Positions 31,050 to 38,987 of a stretch of 58,504 bases of DNA are shown here, one piece after another. A model generated the notes under the pieces. The model saw nothing but the letters and a program-made list of their open reading frames with translations. It searched no databases and was not told the DNA's origin. Origin of the DNA: Acidobacteriota bacterium (GTDB lineage: Bacteria; Acidobacteriota; Terriglobia; Acidiferrales; UBA7541). The stretch covers positions 1 through 58,504 of the forward strand of contig JABCYZ010000040.1 in NCBI GenBank assembly GCA_013289955.1. The letters are read 5' to 3'. The translations under genes were made by a program, and so were the position numbers. How positions within the stretch are numbered: the stretch's first letter is position 1; every line of letters starts with the position of its first letter.

Positions 31050-32068
31050 AGCAGCGCGAGGATCACATCGAGCGCATTGCGGCTCTCGGGTACACGGAAG
31101 CAGAGGCCCGCTTTCTGTATTTGGTGGCCACGCACTCCGGTTATTTCACCCTCCGTCAGTTCAACGCCTTTGCCGGCGTTTGCCGCCAAAAGCATTGCAT
31201 GAGCTTCGCACAGAAGCTCCTCAAACAGGGGCACGCCCATGTGCGCGACTACTTGGGTAAGGGCTCGGTCTTTCATCTCTTTTCCCGGCTCATCTATGGA
31301 CCGATGGAAAAGGATAACCTCCAGAACCGGCGGCGGCATTCCTTCGACTACATTCGCACACGCCTCGTGCTAATGGACTTCCTCCTCGAGAATCCGGGGC
31401 ACGACTTTTTGGAGACCGAAAGCGACAAGATCCGTCTCTTCTCTGAATCGCTCGCCGTTCCGAAGGATTTTCTCCCCCGAAAGCTCTACAGGGGCATCGC
31501 CGGCGGCGGTCCGACGGTCCGCTATTTCGTCGATAAGTTCCCGCTCTTTCTCGCGCCTCCCGTCTCGGGTCTCTCGCCCGTGGTCACCTTCGGTTTCATC
31601 GATCCGGGATCAGGAAGCATGCGGAGATTTGCCTTGCATCTCGCCGCCTACCAGGGACTCTTCCGCAACTTGAAATCCTTTCGCCTGCTTTACATTGCGC
31701 GGCGGGCCAGCGCGTTTCACCGCGCCAAAGACCGCTTCCACCGAAGCGTCAGGGAACCGCTCGAATCCGACGAAATCCTGCGCTACTTCGGGATTCGCCG
31801 GAAGTGGGAACGGCACGAATACGTAGTGCCGGTGACCGCTGACTTTGAATTCCTGAACGAAGCCAGGCGGCGTTTTCAGGGAGAGCGATTCGAGAGTCTT
31901 TATCAAGGATGGTTCGCCGGCCGGATTGCCGAGCAGGACCTGCGCCTGGAATTTTCACAGACGCCACCGGAGCGAACCGTCTTATTCGACACCTATCTCG
32001 TACGGAACGGACACTCACCCCTCGACGAAAAGCGCCGGCACGGAGTAAAAGGCGCGCGCCAGCGGTGA
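31046..32068 (+). CDS. Second winged-helix protein, partner of the replication-relaxation-like gene
   Basis: 340 residues. N-terminal winged helix (about 1-95: LGYTEAEARFLYLVATHSGYFTLRQF in two runs, then KLLKQGHAHVRD and a FHLFSRLIYGPM end). The middle and C-terminal parts have PVVTFGFIDP and RFALHLAAYQG, laid out like the PD...E region of its neighbour but with the acidic residues mostly lost, and a long helical tail. It probably pairs with the preceding protein, one active and one structural. It is not a canonical MOB relaxase: no three-histidine motif is seen. A gap of 132 nt without a gene follows. Confidence 0.6.
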   Translation: MKQREDHIERIAALGYTEAEARFLYLVATHSGYFTLRQFNAFAGVCRQKHCMSFAQKLLKQGHAHVRDYLGKGSVFHLFSRLIYGPMEKDNLQNRRRHSFDYIRTRLVLMDFLLENPGHDFLETESDKIRLFSESLAVPKDFLPRKLYRGIAGGGPTVRYFVDKFPLFLAPPVSGLSPVVTFGFIDPGSGSMRRFALHLAAYQGLFRNLKSFRLLYIARRASAFHRAKDRFHRSVREPLESDEILRYFGIRRKWERHEYVVPVTADFEFLNEARRRFQGERFESLYQGWFAGRIAEQDLRLEFSQTPPERTVLFDTYLVRNGHSPLDEKRRHGVKGARQR

Positions 32069-32200
32069 ACGGAGGTTACTCGGAATCGAGAGGTTGCATA
32101 GCAAGCGACGATGGATCTTGGGCAGGGGTAAATCAGAAAACCGGGTTTTGCCTTGTGTCGAAGTAAGAGCAAGAGGACGAAAAGGAAATAGGAGGAACTC

Positions 32201-32353
32201 ATGCCGATCATCCACAAACCGCCAGAGATGGTGACCTCGGCCCTCGAGATGGTGCTTGGGAGGGACGCGGACTTTCATCGCTGGCCGAAGCAACAGCAGG
32301 CAGCGGGCGACAAGCGGGACGGTCCCTTGGCGGCGAAGGCGGCGCGGGCATGA
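32201..32353 (+). CDS. 50-residue protein coupled to virD4
   Basis: A short frame, MPIIHKPPEMVTSALEMVLG at the start, then a charged stretch and an Ala-rich basic end. No membrane helix. GGAGGA (32191-32196) in front of ATG 32201 is the strongest ribosome binding site in the locus, and the stop overlaps the virD4 ATG by 4 nt. It is not recognised; it may be needed for translation of virD4 or bind its product. Confidence 0.65.
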   Translation: MPIIHKPPEMVTSALEMVLGRDADFHRWPKQQQAAGDKRDGPLAAKAARA

Positions 32354-34347
32354 TCCAGAGAATCCTCGAAGCGAGAAACTTCCTCGCTTCTATCCTCGCA
32401 GCGACCACGGGAATGGCGCTCTATTTTCGGGCGCCATTCCCGGAAGACAACCTCTTTGTCCACGTCATGGAAATTCGCTCGCCCTCCGCCTTTCTCTTCT
32501 TCAAGTGGTCCTACACCCTCTTCCTCTATACGACCCCGTACATCGCCTTCTCCGTTGTGCTTTCGGGGTTCTACATTTTTAGGCTGAAGGCCACCCGGAA
32601 GATTCATGCCGGCAAGTTGCCCCTTTATCCGGACCCCCGAAAACGGGCGGAACTCTCGCTGGTCGTCGGAGAGCTGCACCATCCGCGCACGCAAGTGCCG
32701 TCGGAAACACCGCACTGGCTGGTCATCCCGGAACGCGGACTGTTTACAGGCATCGCCATCGTGGGCGCGGTCGGGTCGGGAAAAACGGCGGCGTGCATGT
32801 ACCCGTTCGCCGAGCAGATTCTGGCGTTCAGGGCCGACGACAAGGACCGGCGCATCGGCGGCCTCGTTTTGGAAGTGAAAGGCGATTTTTGCGAAAGGAT
32901 CCACGAAATCCTTAAACGGCATGACCGCGCTGACGACTATATCGAAATCAGCCTTAGTTCCAGGTACCGCTATAACCCGCTCCACAACGACCTCGACGCT
33001 TTCGCGCTGGCGTACAGCATCGCCTCGCTGCTCAATAATCTTTTCGGCCGGGGGAAGGAACCCTTCTGGCAGCAGGCCTATACCAACCTCGTCAAATTCA
33101 TCATCCTGCTCCACAAGGTCGCATTCGATTACGTCACGCTCTTCGATGTCTATGAATGCGCCATCAATCCGGAACTGCTCGCCAGCAGAATCAAAGAAGC
33201 GGAACGCCGCCTGGCGGAAGCCGAGTCCGTACTGGTTGGGGAAGAAGAATATCTGAAGCATCCGAAGGATCTCGAACCATTCCAGTTCCGACTCAATAAG
33301 GAATCCAGCCATTACCGGGCGCCCCTCACGCCCGGCCTCGCTTCCCTATTGGAAGCCAAGGCCATCCAATGGGAAGCGGAAAACGCCTCCGCAAAGAACC
33401 CGGTTGCGGCCCAGAAAAAGGCCCAACTCGAAGCCATCCGCAGGTGGTTCGACCATGACTGGCGGAGGATCGAGCCCAAGCTGCGGACATCGATCGTCGA
33501 AGGCATTTCCGTATTCCTCTCGCTCTTCGATGACAACCCGGACGTGAAGCGCACGTTCTGCCCGCCCGCGGAGTGCTATGACCCCGGCGCCAATACCGAC
33601 TTCAAATTCGGCAAACCGCTGCCTTCGTTCTCCTGGTTGATTGAAACCGGAGGAATATGCGGTCTCAATTTTCCGATCGGCATGAATCCCGGTCTGGCAA
33701 AGGCCATCGGTGTGATGATGAAATTCGACTTCGAGCGGGCCGTGCTCAACCGCGTTCCGCTGATGGAGAAGAATCCCCAGAGCTATTTCCGGCAAGTTCT
33801 GTTTCTCTGCGACGAATACCACCACTTCGCCACGGTCGGCGAGAGTGAACCGACCGGCGATGAAAAGTTCTTCAGCCTTTCCCGGCAACCCAAGTGCATC
33901 CCCATCGTCGCCACCCAGAGCTTCAGTTCGCTCAAGTCCGCGCTGCCGGGAGAGTCCTGGCGTACCCTGCTGCAAACATTCCGCACCAAAATCTTCCTGT
34001 CGCTTTCCGATGATTTCTCCGCCCGGACGGCCAGCGAGCTTTGCGGGCGCGAGGACCGGCTGAAGGCCAGTTACAACCTGTCGGAGAGCGGACACGACGC
34101 GAAGGTCAGCCTCCTCACGGGCAGGACCATGTCGCATAAGGCGAATATCACCGCGTCCAAGAGCTACAGCCCGCACCACGATTTGCGGTTCGACATGAAG
34201 GACTTCATGGAACTGCGCAATGCACAGTCCGTGACCATCGCCTACGACGGCACCAACCCGATGCCACCGACGTTTTGCTATCTCAAACCCTACTACAACG
34301 ACGTCAACAAATCGTATTTCCGCCAGCTTGCGGACGGAGAACTCTGA
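32350..34347 (+). CDS. virD4: VirD4/TraG-type coupling protein
   Basis: 665 residues. Two N-terminal membrane helices (about 10-27 and 48-77), then a cytoplasmic ATPase with Walker A GAVGSGKT (139-146), the segment GGLVLEVKGDF, Walker B FLCDEYHHF (Asp488-Glu489) and the ATQSFSSL motif. An insertion with coiled coil (about 275-370) carries many Glu, Lys and Ala. The coupling protein delivers the relaxosome or protein substrates to the channel. Its presence means that the system is likely a conjugation apparatus and not only a protein secretion machine. It overlaps virB11 by 1 nt (TGATG). Confidence 0.93.
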   Translation: MIQRILEARNFLASILAATTGMALYFRAPFPEDNLFVHVMEIRSPSAFLFFKWSYTLFLYTTPYIAFSVVLSGFYIFRLKATRKIHAGKLPLYPDPRKRAELSLVVGELHHPRTQVPSETPHWLVIPERGLFTGIAIVGAVGSGKTAACMYPFAEQILAFRADDKDRRIGGLVLEVKGDFCERIHEILKRHDRADDYIEISLSSRYRYNPLHNDLDAFALAYSIASLLNNLFGRGKEPFWQQAYTNLVKFIILLHKVAFDYVTLFDVYECAINPELLASRIKEAERRLAEAESVLVGEEEYLKHPKDLEPFQFRLNKESSHYRAPLTPGLASLLEAKAIQWEAENASAKNPVAAQKKAQLEAIRRWFDHDWRRIEPKLRTSIVEGISVFLSLFDDNPDVKRTFCPPAECYDPGANTDFKFGKPLPSFSWLIETGGICGLNFPIGMNPGLAKAIGVMMKFDFERAVLNRVPLMEKNPQSYFRQVLFLCDEYHHFATVGESEPTGDEKFFSLSRQPKCIPIVATQSFSSLKSALPGESWRTLLQTFRTKIFLSLSDDFSARTASELCGREDRLKASYNLSESGHDAKVSLLTGRTMSHKANITASKSYSPHHDLRFDMKDFMELRNAQSVTIAYDGTNPMPPTFCYLKPYYNDVNKSYFRQLADGEL

Positions 34348-35318
34348 TGAATGGATTTGAAACCATCCTGCCGTTTCTCAAGCCTATTGAGCACCTGATT
34401 CTAGATGACACGATCAGCGAGGTCATGGTCAACGGCCCCGACCACATCTTCATTGAAAAGGCGGGATTCATCGAGCCCGTGCCAGGCATTCATCTCGGCG
34501 AGAAATCCCTGATGGTCGCGGTCAAGAATATTGCCCGGCGATTGGGCGACGACATTTCGGAATCGAAACCCATCCTCGATTCGCGGCTTCCGGATGGCAG
34601 CCGCGTGGCCGCGGTCATTCCGCCGTGCAGCGTCGACGGCGTTACCCTCACGATCCGCAAATTCAATGCCCGGCACTTCGGTATCGAAGACCTCATTCGA
34701 GCAGGAACTCTCGAACGTTGGCTGGCTTATCAACTCGAAGGCTACGTTCTCGCGCGAAAGAATATCCTGATCGCCGGCTCTACCGGGAGCGGGAAAACTT
34801 CATTGCTCAACGTACTCGGGAAGTTCATTCCGTCCGATGAACGAGTCCTGCTTATCGAAGACACCTCCGAGATTCACCTTGGCCAGGACAACCTGGTCCG
34901 TTTCGAGGCGCGGCAGGCGCAGAACGGTCTGGCCGCCATCACCATTCGGGATCTGCTAAAGGCCTCTCTTCGGCACCGGCCCGACCGGATCATCCTGGGC
35001 GAAATTCGAGGAGGCGAGGCCTTCGATCTGCTGCAACTTCTCAACACCGGACACTCGGGAAGCCTTTCAACCGTTCATGCCACTTCCGCAAAGCAGGGCC
35101 TCTCCCGCTTCACGAGTTGCGTGTTGCAGAGCGGCGTGGACCTCCCCTACCGCGCCGTGAAGACGAATGTCGGTGATTCCGTGAACGTCGTCGTGCACCT
35201 CGAACGCCGACCCGGCCGGCGCTTCGTCTCCGAGGTCATCGAAATCCAGGGCTACGATCCCGATCGCGATGAATTCCATTACGGGTTCATTTTTGATGGT
35301 CACAAGGAGCTCGTATGA
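34347..35318 (+). CDS. virB11: VirB11/TrbB-type hexameric ATPase
   Basis: 323 residues. N-terminal domain (about 1-120, with ISEVMVNGPDHIFIEKAG and the DSRLPDGSRVAAVIPP motif), then Walker A GSTGSGKT (144-151), the Asp box VLLIEDTSEI, Walker B-like LGEIRGGEAFDLL (about 217-229) and the His box TGHSGSLSTVHA. It is a soluble traffic ATPase at the base of the channel. It is placed after virD4, away from virB2-B4, where trbB would normally head the operon. Confidence 0.94.
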   Translation: MNGFETILPFLKPIEHLILDDTISEVMVNGPDHIFIEKAGFIEPVPGIHLGEKSLMVAVKNIARRLGDDISESKPILDSRLPDGSRVAAVIPPCSVDGVTLTIRKFNARHFGIEDLIRAGTLERWLAYQLEGYVLARKNILIAGSTGSGKTSLLNVLGKFIPSDERVLLIEDTSEIHLGQDNLVRFEARQAQNGLAAITIRDLLKASLRHRPDRIILGEIRGGEAFDLLQLLNTGHSGSLSTVHATSAKQGLSRFTSCVLQSGVDLPYRAVKTNVGDSVNVVVHLERRPGRRFVSEVIEIQGYDPDRDEFHYGFIFDGHKELV

Positions 35319-35482
35319 GTCCTGCCGAAAAACCGATGCCGTTTGTTCCCTCTGCTCCGGAATACATCCTCGCCAATTTTCGACCGACCGAAGGCATGGA
35401 CGTTCCGACGCCGGCGCGTCCCACTCCCCGGCAGCTTCAACGCGGATTTCACATCGAGCCTAGAAAGGAACGGAGGAACTGA
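35315..35482 (+). CDS. 55-residue protein between virB11 and primase
   Basis: A small polar protein with PEYILANFRPTEGMDVP in the middle and a basic C-terminus (QLQRGFHIEPRKERRN). No membrane segment or known family. ATG overlaps the virB11 stop by 4 nt and TGATG joins it to the primase start, which supports translation. CGGAGGAA near its end is the ribosome binding site of the primase. Confidence 0.6.
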   Translation: MSPAEKPMPFVPSAPEYILANFRPTEGMDVPTPARPTPRQLQRGFHIEPRKERRN

Positions 35483-36468
35483 TGCCGGCGGAAAGGGTCG
35501 ACTTCAAAAGCGTCAGAGCGAGAGTATCCATGGAAACGGTTCTTTCGCACTATGACGTTCGACTTCGGCGCGCTGGTAGAGACGAGTTCCGTGGAAAATG
35601 CCCGCTCCCCGCCCACTCTTCCGCCAGAAGCAATGACAGCTTCTCCGTCAGTTTCACCCGGAACGCCTGGTCCTGTCAGTCGGCTTCCTGCATCGCCGCT
35701 CGTTCGGGCCGCGTCGGCGGGGACGTCTTCCACTTCGTCGCCGAAATGGAAGGCTGCTCGATCCGGGAGGCCGCTCTACGCCTCGATCGTTCGCTCAGGG
35801 AAAATCTCCTCCCTCCCGCCACATCCGGGAACAACGGGCCAGTCCCCTCGACACCGGAGAATCGGCCCCTGTCCTTCACCCTGCACAACATCGACCACCA
35901 GCATCCCTATCTTCTAGCGCGTGGACTCGGAGAGCATACGGCTGGCTACTTCGGCGTGGGCTACTACAACGGGAGCGGTTTTCTTCGTGGACGGATTGTG
36001 ATTCCGATCCACAACGAAGATGACGAACTCGTCGCCTACGCGGGTCGCGCCATCGACAAAACGGAACCGAAATACCGCCTTCCTGCCGGCTTCCGGAAAT
36101 CTCACCTGCTGTTCAATCTCCACCGAGCCATCCGCTCGGGCGACCGCACGCTCATTCTTGTGGAAGGCTACTTTGACACCATGAAAATCCACGAGGCCGG
36201 ACATCCTAACGTGGCGGCTCTTATGGGCTCGAGGTTGTCCTCCCGCCAAGCCGAGCTGATCGGAACCTACTTCGATCAAGTCATCCTCATGCTCGACGCC
36301 GATCGAGCAGGAAGGGCCGGGACCGCTGCGGCTGCGACAGAGCTCTCCTCCATTCTCGGTGTGCAGATCGTTGAACTCGCTTCGGGAACCCAGCCCGATC
36401 AACTGGCTCCAGAAGAAATAAACCAGTTCCTCGGCCTCTCTCATGACCTTTCCACGCCCGAGAGATGA
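35482..36468 (+). CDS. DnaG-like primase, CHC2 zinc finger and Toprim
   Basis: 328 residues. Zinc-binding domain with C40, H45, C65 and C70 (CPLPAH...WSC...SC), an N-terminal catalytic part with RGRIVIPIHNEDDELVAYAGRAI, and a Toprim domain with LILVEGYFD (Glu228) and LDADRAG (Asp272, Asp274). It lacks the DnaB-binding C-terminal domain of chromosomal DnaG and is little more than half its length. Primases of this kind are found on plasmids and integrative elements, where they prime the transferred strand in the recipient. It is the last gene of the locus. Confidence 0.9.
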   Translation: MPAERVDFKSVRARVSMETVLSHYDVRLRRAGRDEFRGKCPLPAHSSARSNDSFSVSFTRNAWSCQSASCIAARSGRVGGDVFHFVAEMEGCSIREAALRLDRSLRENLLPPATSGNNGPVPSTPENRPLSFTLHNIDHQHPYLLARGLGEHTAGYFGVGYYNGSGFLRGRIVIPIHNEDDELVAYAGRAIDKTEPKYRLPAGFRKSHLLFNLHRAIRSGDRTLILVEGYFDTMKIHEAGHPNVAALMGSRLSSRQAELIGTYFDQVILMLDADRAGRAGTAAAATELSSILGVQIVELASGTQPDQLAPEEINQFLGLSHDLSTPER

Positions 36469-36650
36469 AAATCTCTTCCACTTGCGCATCATTTATATAG
36501 GGTATCTATGGCGAGGCGCGAGAGGATCAGCCTGGCCATTCGGGCCCGGCAAGGACTCTTGCCATCCAGAACCACGTATTGCCTGTAAGTTATTCAGGAC
36601 CCACAGGATGTTGAACCAGGCAGGGTCCAGAAGGCCCCCACGCGAGACAG

Positions 36651-36692
36651 TGTCCCGTAAAGCTGATTCGGGGGTTGCCCATTTAAGGGACA
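36651..36692. repeat. Inverted repeat after the conjugation locus
   Basis: TGTCCCGTAAA (36651-36661) and TTTAAGGGACA (36682-36692) match as an inverted repeat with one mismatch and a 20-nt loop. It lies in the 294-nt gene-free stretch after the primase. It could be part of an origin of transfer, an end of a mobile element or a transcription stop without T-tract. No matching copy was found at the left end of the locus. Confidence 0.4.
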
Positions 36693-36762
36693 AGAGCGAT
36701 GACCGAGAGGCGCTAGCGCTTCCTGAATCTGGCCATGTTCCCTGGGATTGAATCACGTCGCG

Positions 36763-38787
36763 TTATGCGGTCATTTCCTGTATCTTCCGCGCGGGCGCGC
36801 TGACCGGGAAACTGGCGGTAATCTTTGTTCCTGAAGAATTGGAATCGATGGTCAATTCGCCATGAGACTGGCGCACGCGCTCTTTCATTCCCCTGATTCC
36901 CACGCCGACCGCCTCCGCCTGCACCTCTCTGAGTCGCTCGTGGGACATTCCGCTGCCGCGATCCTGGACCTCCACATAGATCCTGTCAGCCTCGCGGGCG
37001 ATGCGGATGACTGCCGTTTTGCTTCCTGAATGGCGATGGATGTTTGTCAGACATTCCTGCACAAGACGAAATATGGCCAGTTCCATCTCCGGAGCAAGCC
37101 TTTCGAGGTCGTGGGGAATACTAACCTCGATACTTAGATCGCTTCGCCCGGCCAAGCCATCTACGTACCATCGAAGTGCGGACGATAATCCGAGTTCGTC
37201 CAGCATGGGAGGATGCAAAAGATAAGAGGTGGTGCGTATTTCTTTGGTCAGATTCTGAATCAAATCTTTGGCGTCTCTGATGCTTTCTGAGAATCGGGTG
37301 GGATCGCGTTTCGCGTCGTCCTCGAGGCGCGTAAAGGTCATTCCCAGTGCAGCCAGGTTCTGACCAACGCTGTCGTGCAGCTCCATTGCAATGTGCCGAC
37401 GTTCTTCGTCCTGGACGCGCATCAATTTTGCGGAAAGGTCTCGAAGCCGATCCGACTGTTGAAGGATCTCCGCATTTCGCAGCTGCAGTTCCTGGGTCCG
37501 AAATTGAACTTGGGTATCGAGGGCATCCGCGAGTGCCCGGAAACGCTCTTCGCTTTCTTGCAATTCACGCTCGACCCGTTTACGCCCGGCGATATCCCGC
37601 GCTATCTTCGAAGCTCCGATGACTCTTCCTGAGGCGTCCCTAACGGGCGAGATGGTCAGCGATATCTCAAGCTTGGACCCATCTTTTCGCAGCCGAATGG
37701 TGTCGAAATGATCGATCCGGTGGCCTTGACGGAGTTGAGCGAGAATGTTTTTTTCCTCGCCTCGACGGTCGAGCGGAATGAGCATCGAAATATGCTGGCC
37801 GATGGCTTCCTCGGCTGTGTATCCAAAGAGCCGCTCGGCGCCTGCGTTCCAGCTTGTGATGACACCCTCCAAAGTTTTGCTAATGATCGCATCGTCGGAA
37901 GAATCTACGATTGCGGCAAGCAAGCCGATCGCCTTATCGGCTTTCAGACGCAGTTCGGGAAGCTCGTCCAGAATGGATTGTGTGACGTTGTCTACGCCGG
38001 CTTCCGAGTCGTCGAGGATACAACTCGCAAGCTCTTCATAGGTGACCAGAAGCTGTTTGATGTCATGCTCAAACTCGATTTCAGGATGGACCCTTGTCCA
38101 GTAGTGCGCCGCCCGAACGAACGATAAGAAAAGCAGGACGTACTGAAGTCGAATGGAGCCCAGCAATCGTTCGAGGGCATCGAGGCACGCTTGGGCGTCC
38201 GCCGTCTGCAGGAATACATGACCGGCAAGTGAAAAAAGCCCGTCTTCCAGCTGCGTGTCGGCCGCCGGCATTTCCAGAAGAGGAGCAGGACAGTTCGAAC
38301 AAAAGGAAAGGTGTGATTCCAGTTCAGGACCGCGCGGAAAAGGCCGCCGCAGCAATTTAACCACATCCACGACCCCTTCCGCGCGAGCGTCCTTATCGCC
38401 TGAGGCTCGCCCGAGCCCGACCAGGAAGCCGGCGTGGCGGGCGATGCAGTAGCGGACGGCACAAAAGCGGGAAAGAAAGACGAAAAGCCGTTCCTTGAAA
38501 AGAGAGGGGAGGGGGCTATCAAGATACGCTGCCTGGGCAAATCCCCACAGTTTTTCGGTGATCTCAGGGGTCTCAGGCGATAGCCGGAAGAAATTCGGAA
38601 GCACGCCAAACCGATCCTTGACGCGCCGCTGTAGGTCTGTTGGGGCACTCGCCGATGGAGCGTTGTCGCCAGCTACGGGATGCCCGCCGCCGCAGGCCAC
38701 AGGTGATTTAAGCACCTCTTCTGACGATGGGATGGTCCGTTCGGAGAGTGTTTTCAGAGCCTTCGGACGCTTCTGGATTGGGGCCAA
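36763..38787 (-). CDS. Histidine kinase with AhpD-like N-terminal domain and PAS
   Basis: 674 residues from TTG 38787 with AAGGGAAGG ahead. The N-terminal 50-260 region is an AhpD/carboxymuconolactone decarboxylase-like helical domain with FCAVRYCIARHAGFLVG (C109, C114, H118), and a second SFCSNC pair (C163, C166). It is followed by a PAS domain (about 285-400), a coiled coil, HisKA_3 with RRHIAMELHDSVGQ (phospho-His471), and a HATPase with RIYVEVQDRGSGM and GVGIRGMKERV. The kinase is soluble, in the NarL-partner class. A redox-active pair next to a kinase suggests sensing of peroxide or thiol state. No response regulator gene is adjacent. Confidence 0.82.
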   Translation of the reverse strand: MAPIQKRPKALKTLSERTIPSSEEVLKSPVACGGGHPVAGDNAPSASAPTDLQRRVKDRFGVLPNFFRLSPETPEITEKLWGFAQAAYLDSPLPSLFKERLFVFLSRFCAVRYCIARHAGFLVGLGRASGDKDARAEGVVDVVKLLRRPFPRGPELESHLSFCSNCPAPLLEMPAADTQLEDGLFSLAGHVFLQTADAQACLDALERLLGSIRLQYVLLFLSFVRAAHYWTRVHPEIEFEHDIKQLLVTYEELASCILDDSEAGVDNVTQSILDELPELRLKADKAIGLLAAIVDSSDDAIISKTLEGVITSWNAGAERLFGYTAEEAIGQHISMLIPLDRRGEEKNILAQLRQGHRIDHFDTIRLRKDGSKLEISLTISPVRDASGRVIGASKIARDIAGRKRVERELQESEERFRALADALDTQVQFRTQELQLRNAEILQQSDRLRDLSAKLMRVQDEERRHIAMELHDSVGQNLAALGMTFTRLEDDAKRDPTRFSESIRDAKDLIQNLTKEIRTTSYLLHPPMLDELGLSSALRWYVDGLAGRSDLSIEVSIPHDLERLAPEMELAIFRLVQECLTNIHRHSGSKTAVIRIAREADRIYVEVQDRGSGMSHERLREVQAEAVGVGIRGMKERVRQSHGELTIDSNSSGTKITASFPVSAPARKIQEMTA

Positions 38788-38987
38788 TGGCCTTCCCTTC
38801 TAGGCCAGATCCCGGCCTACGGGGTAGACGTGTTTTTGGGGCGTCTCTCTGAAAATGCAGGGTGGAGCAGCTAGTAGAACAGACGGGAACTCATTTGTAT
38901 ACAGCGCTTATGCAAACGTCCGGGGGCTAAACCGACCCCCTCGGAGCCGCAACACGTTTTGCAGCCAGGGCCCTGGTCTGACGATGG

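Noticed and set aside
20057..36763. Integrase-mediated element with att sites around the conjugation locus
   Set aside because: No integrase, tRNA gene or matching direct repeats were found at either end; boundaries remain unknown.
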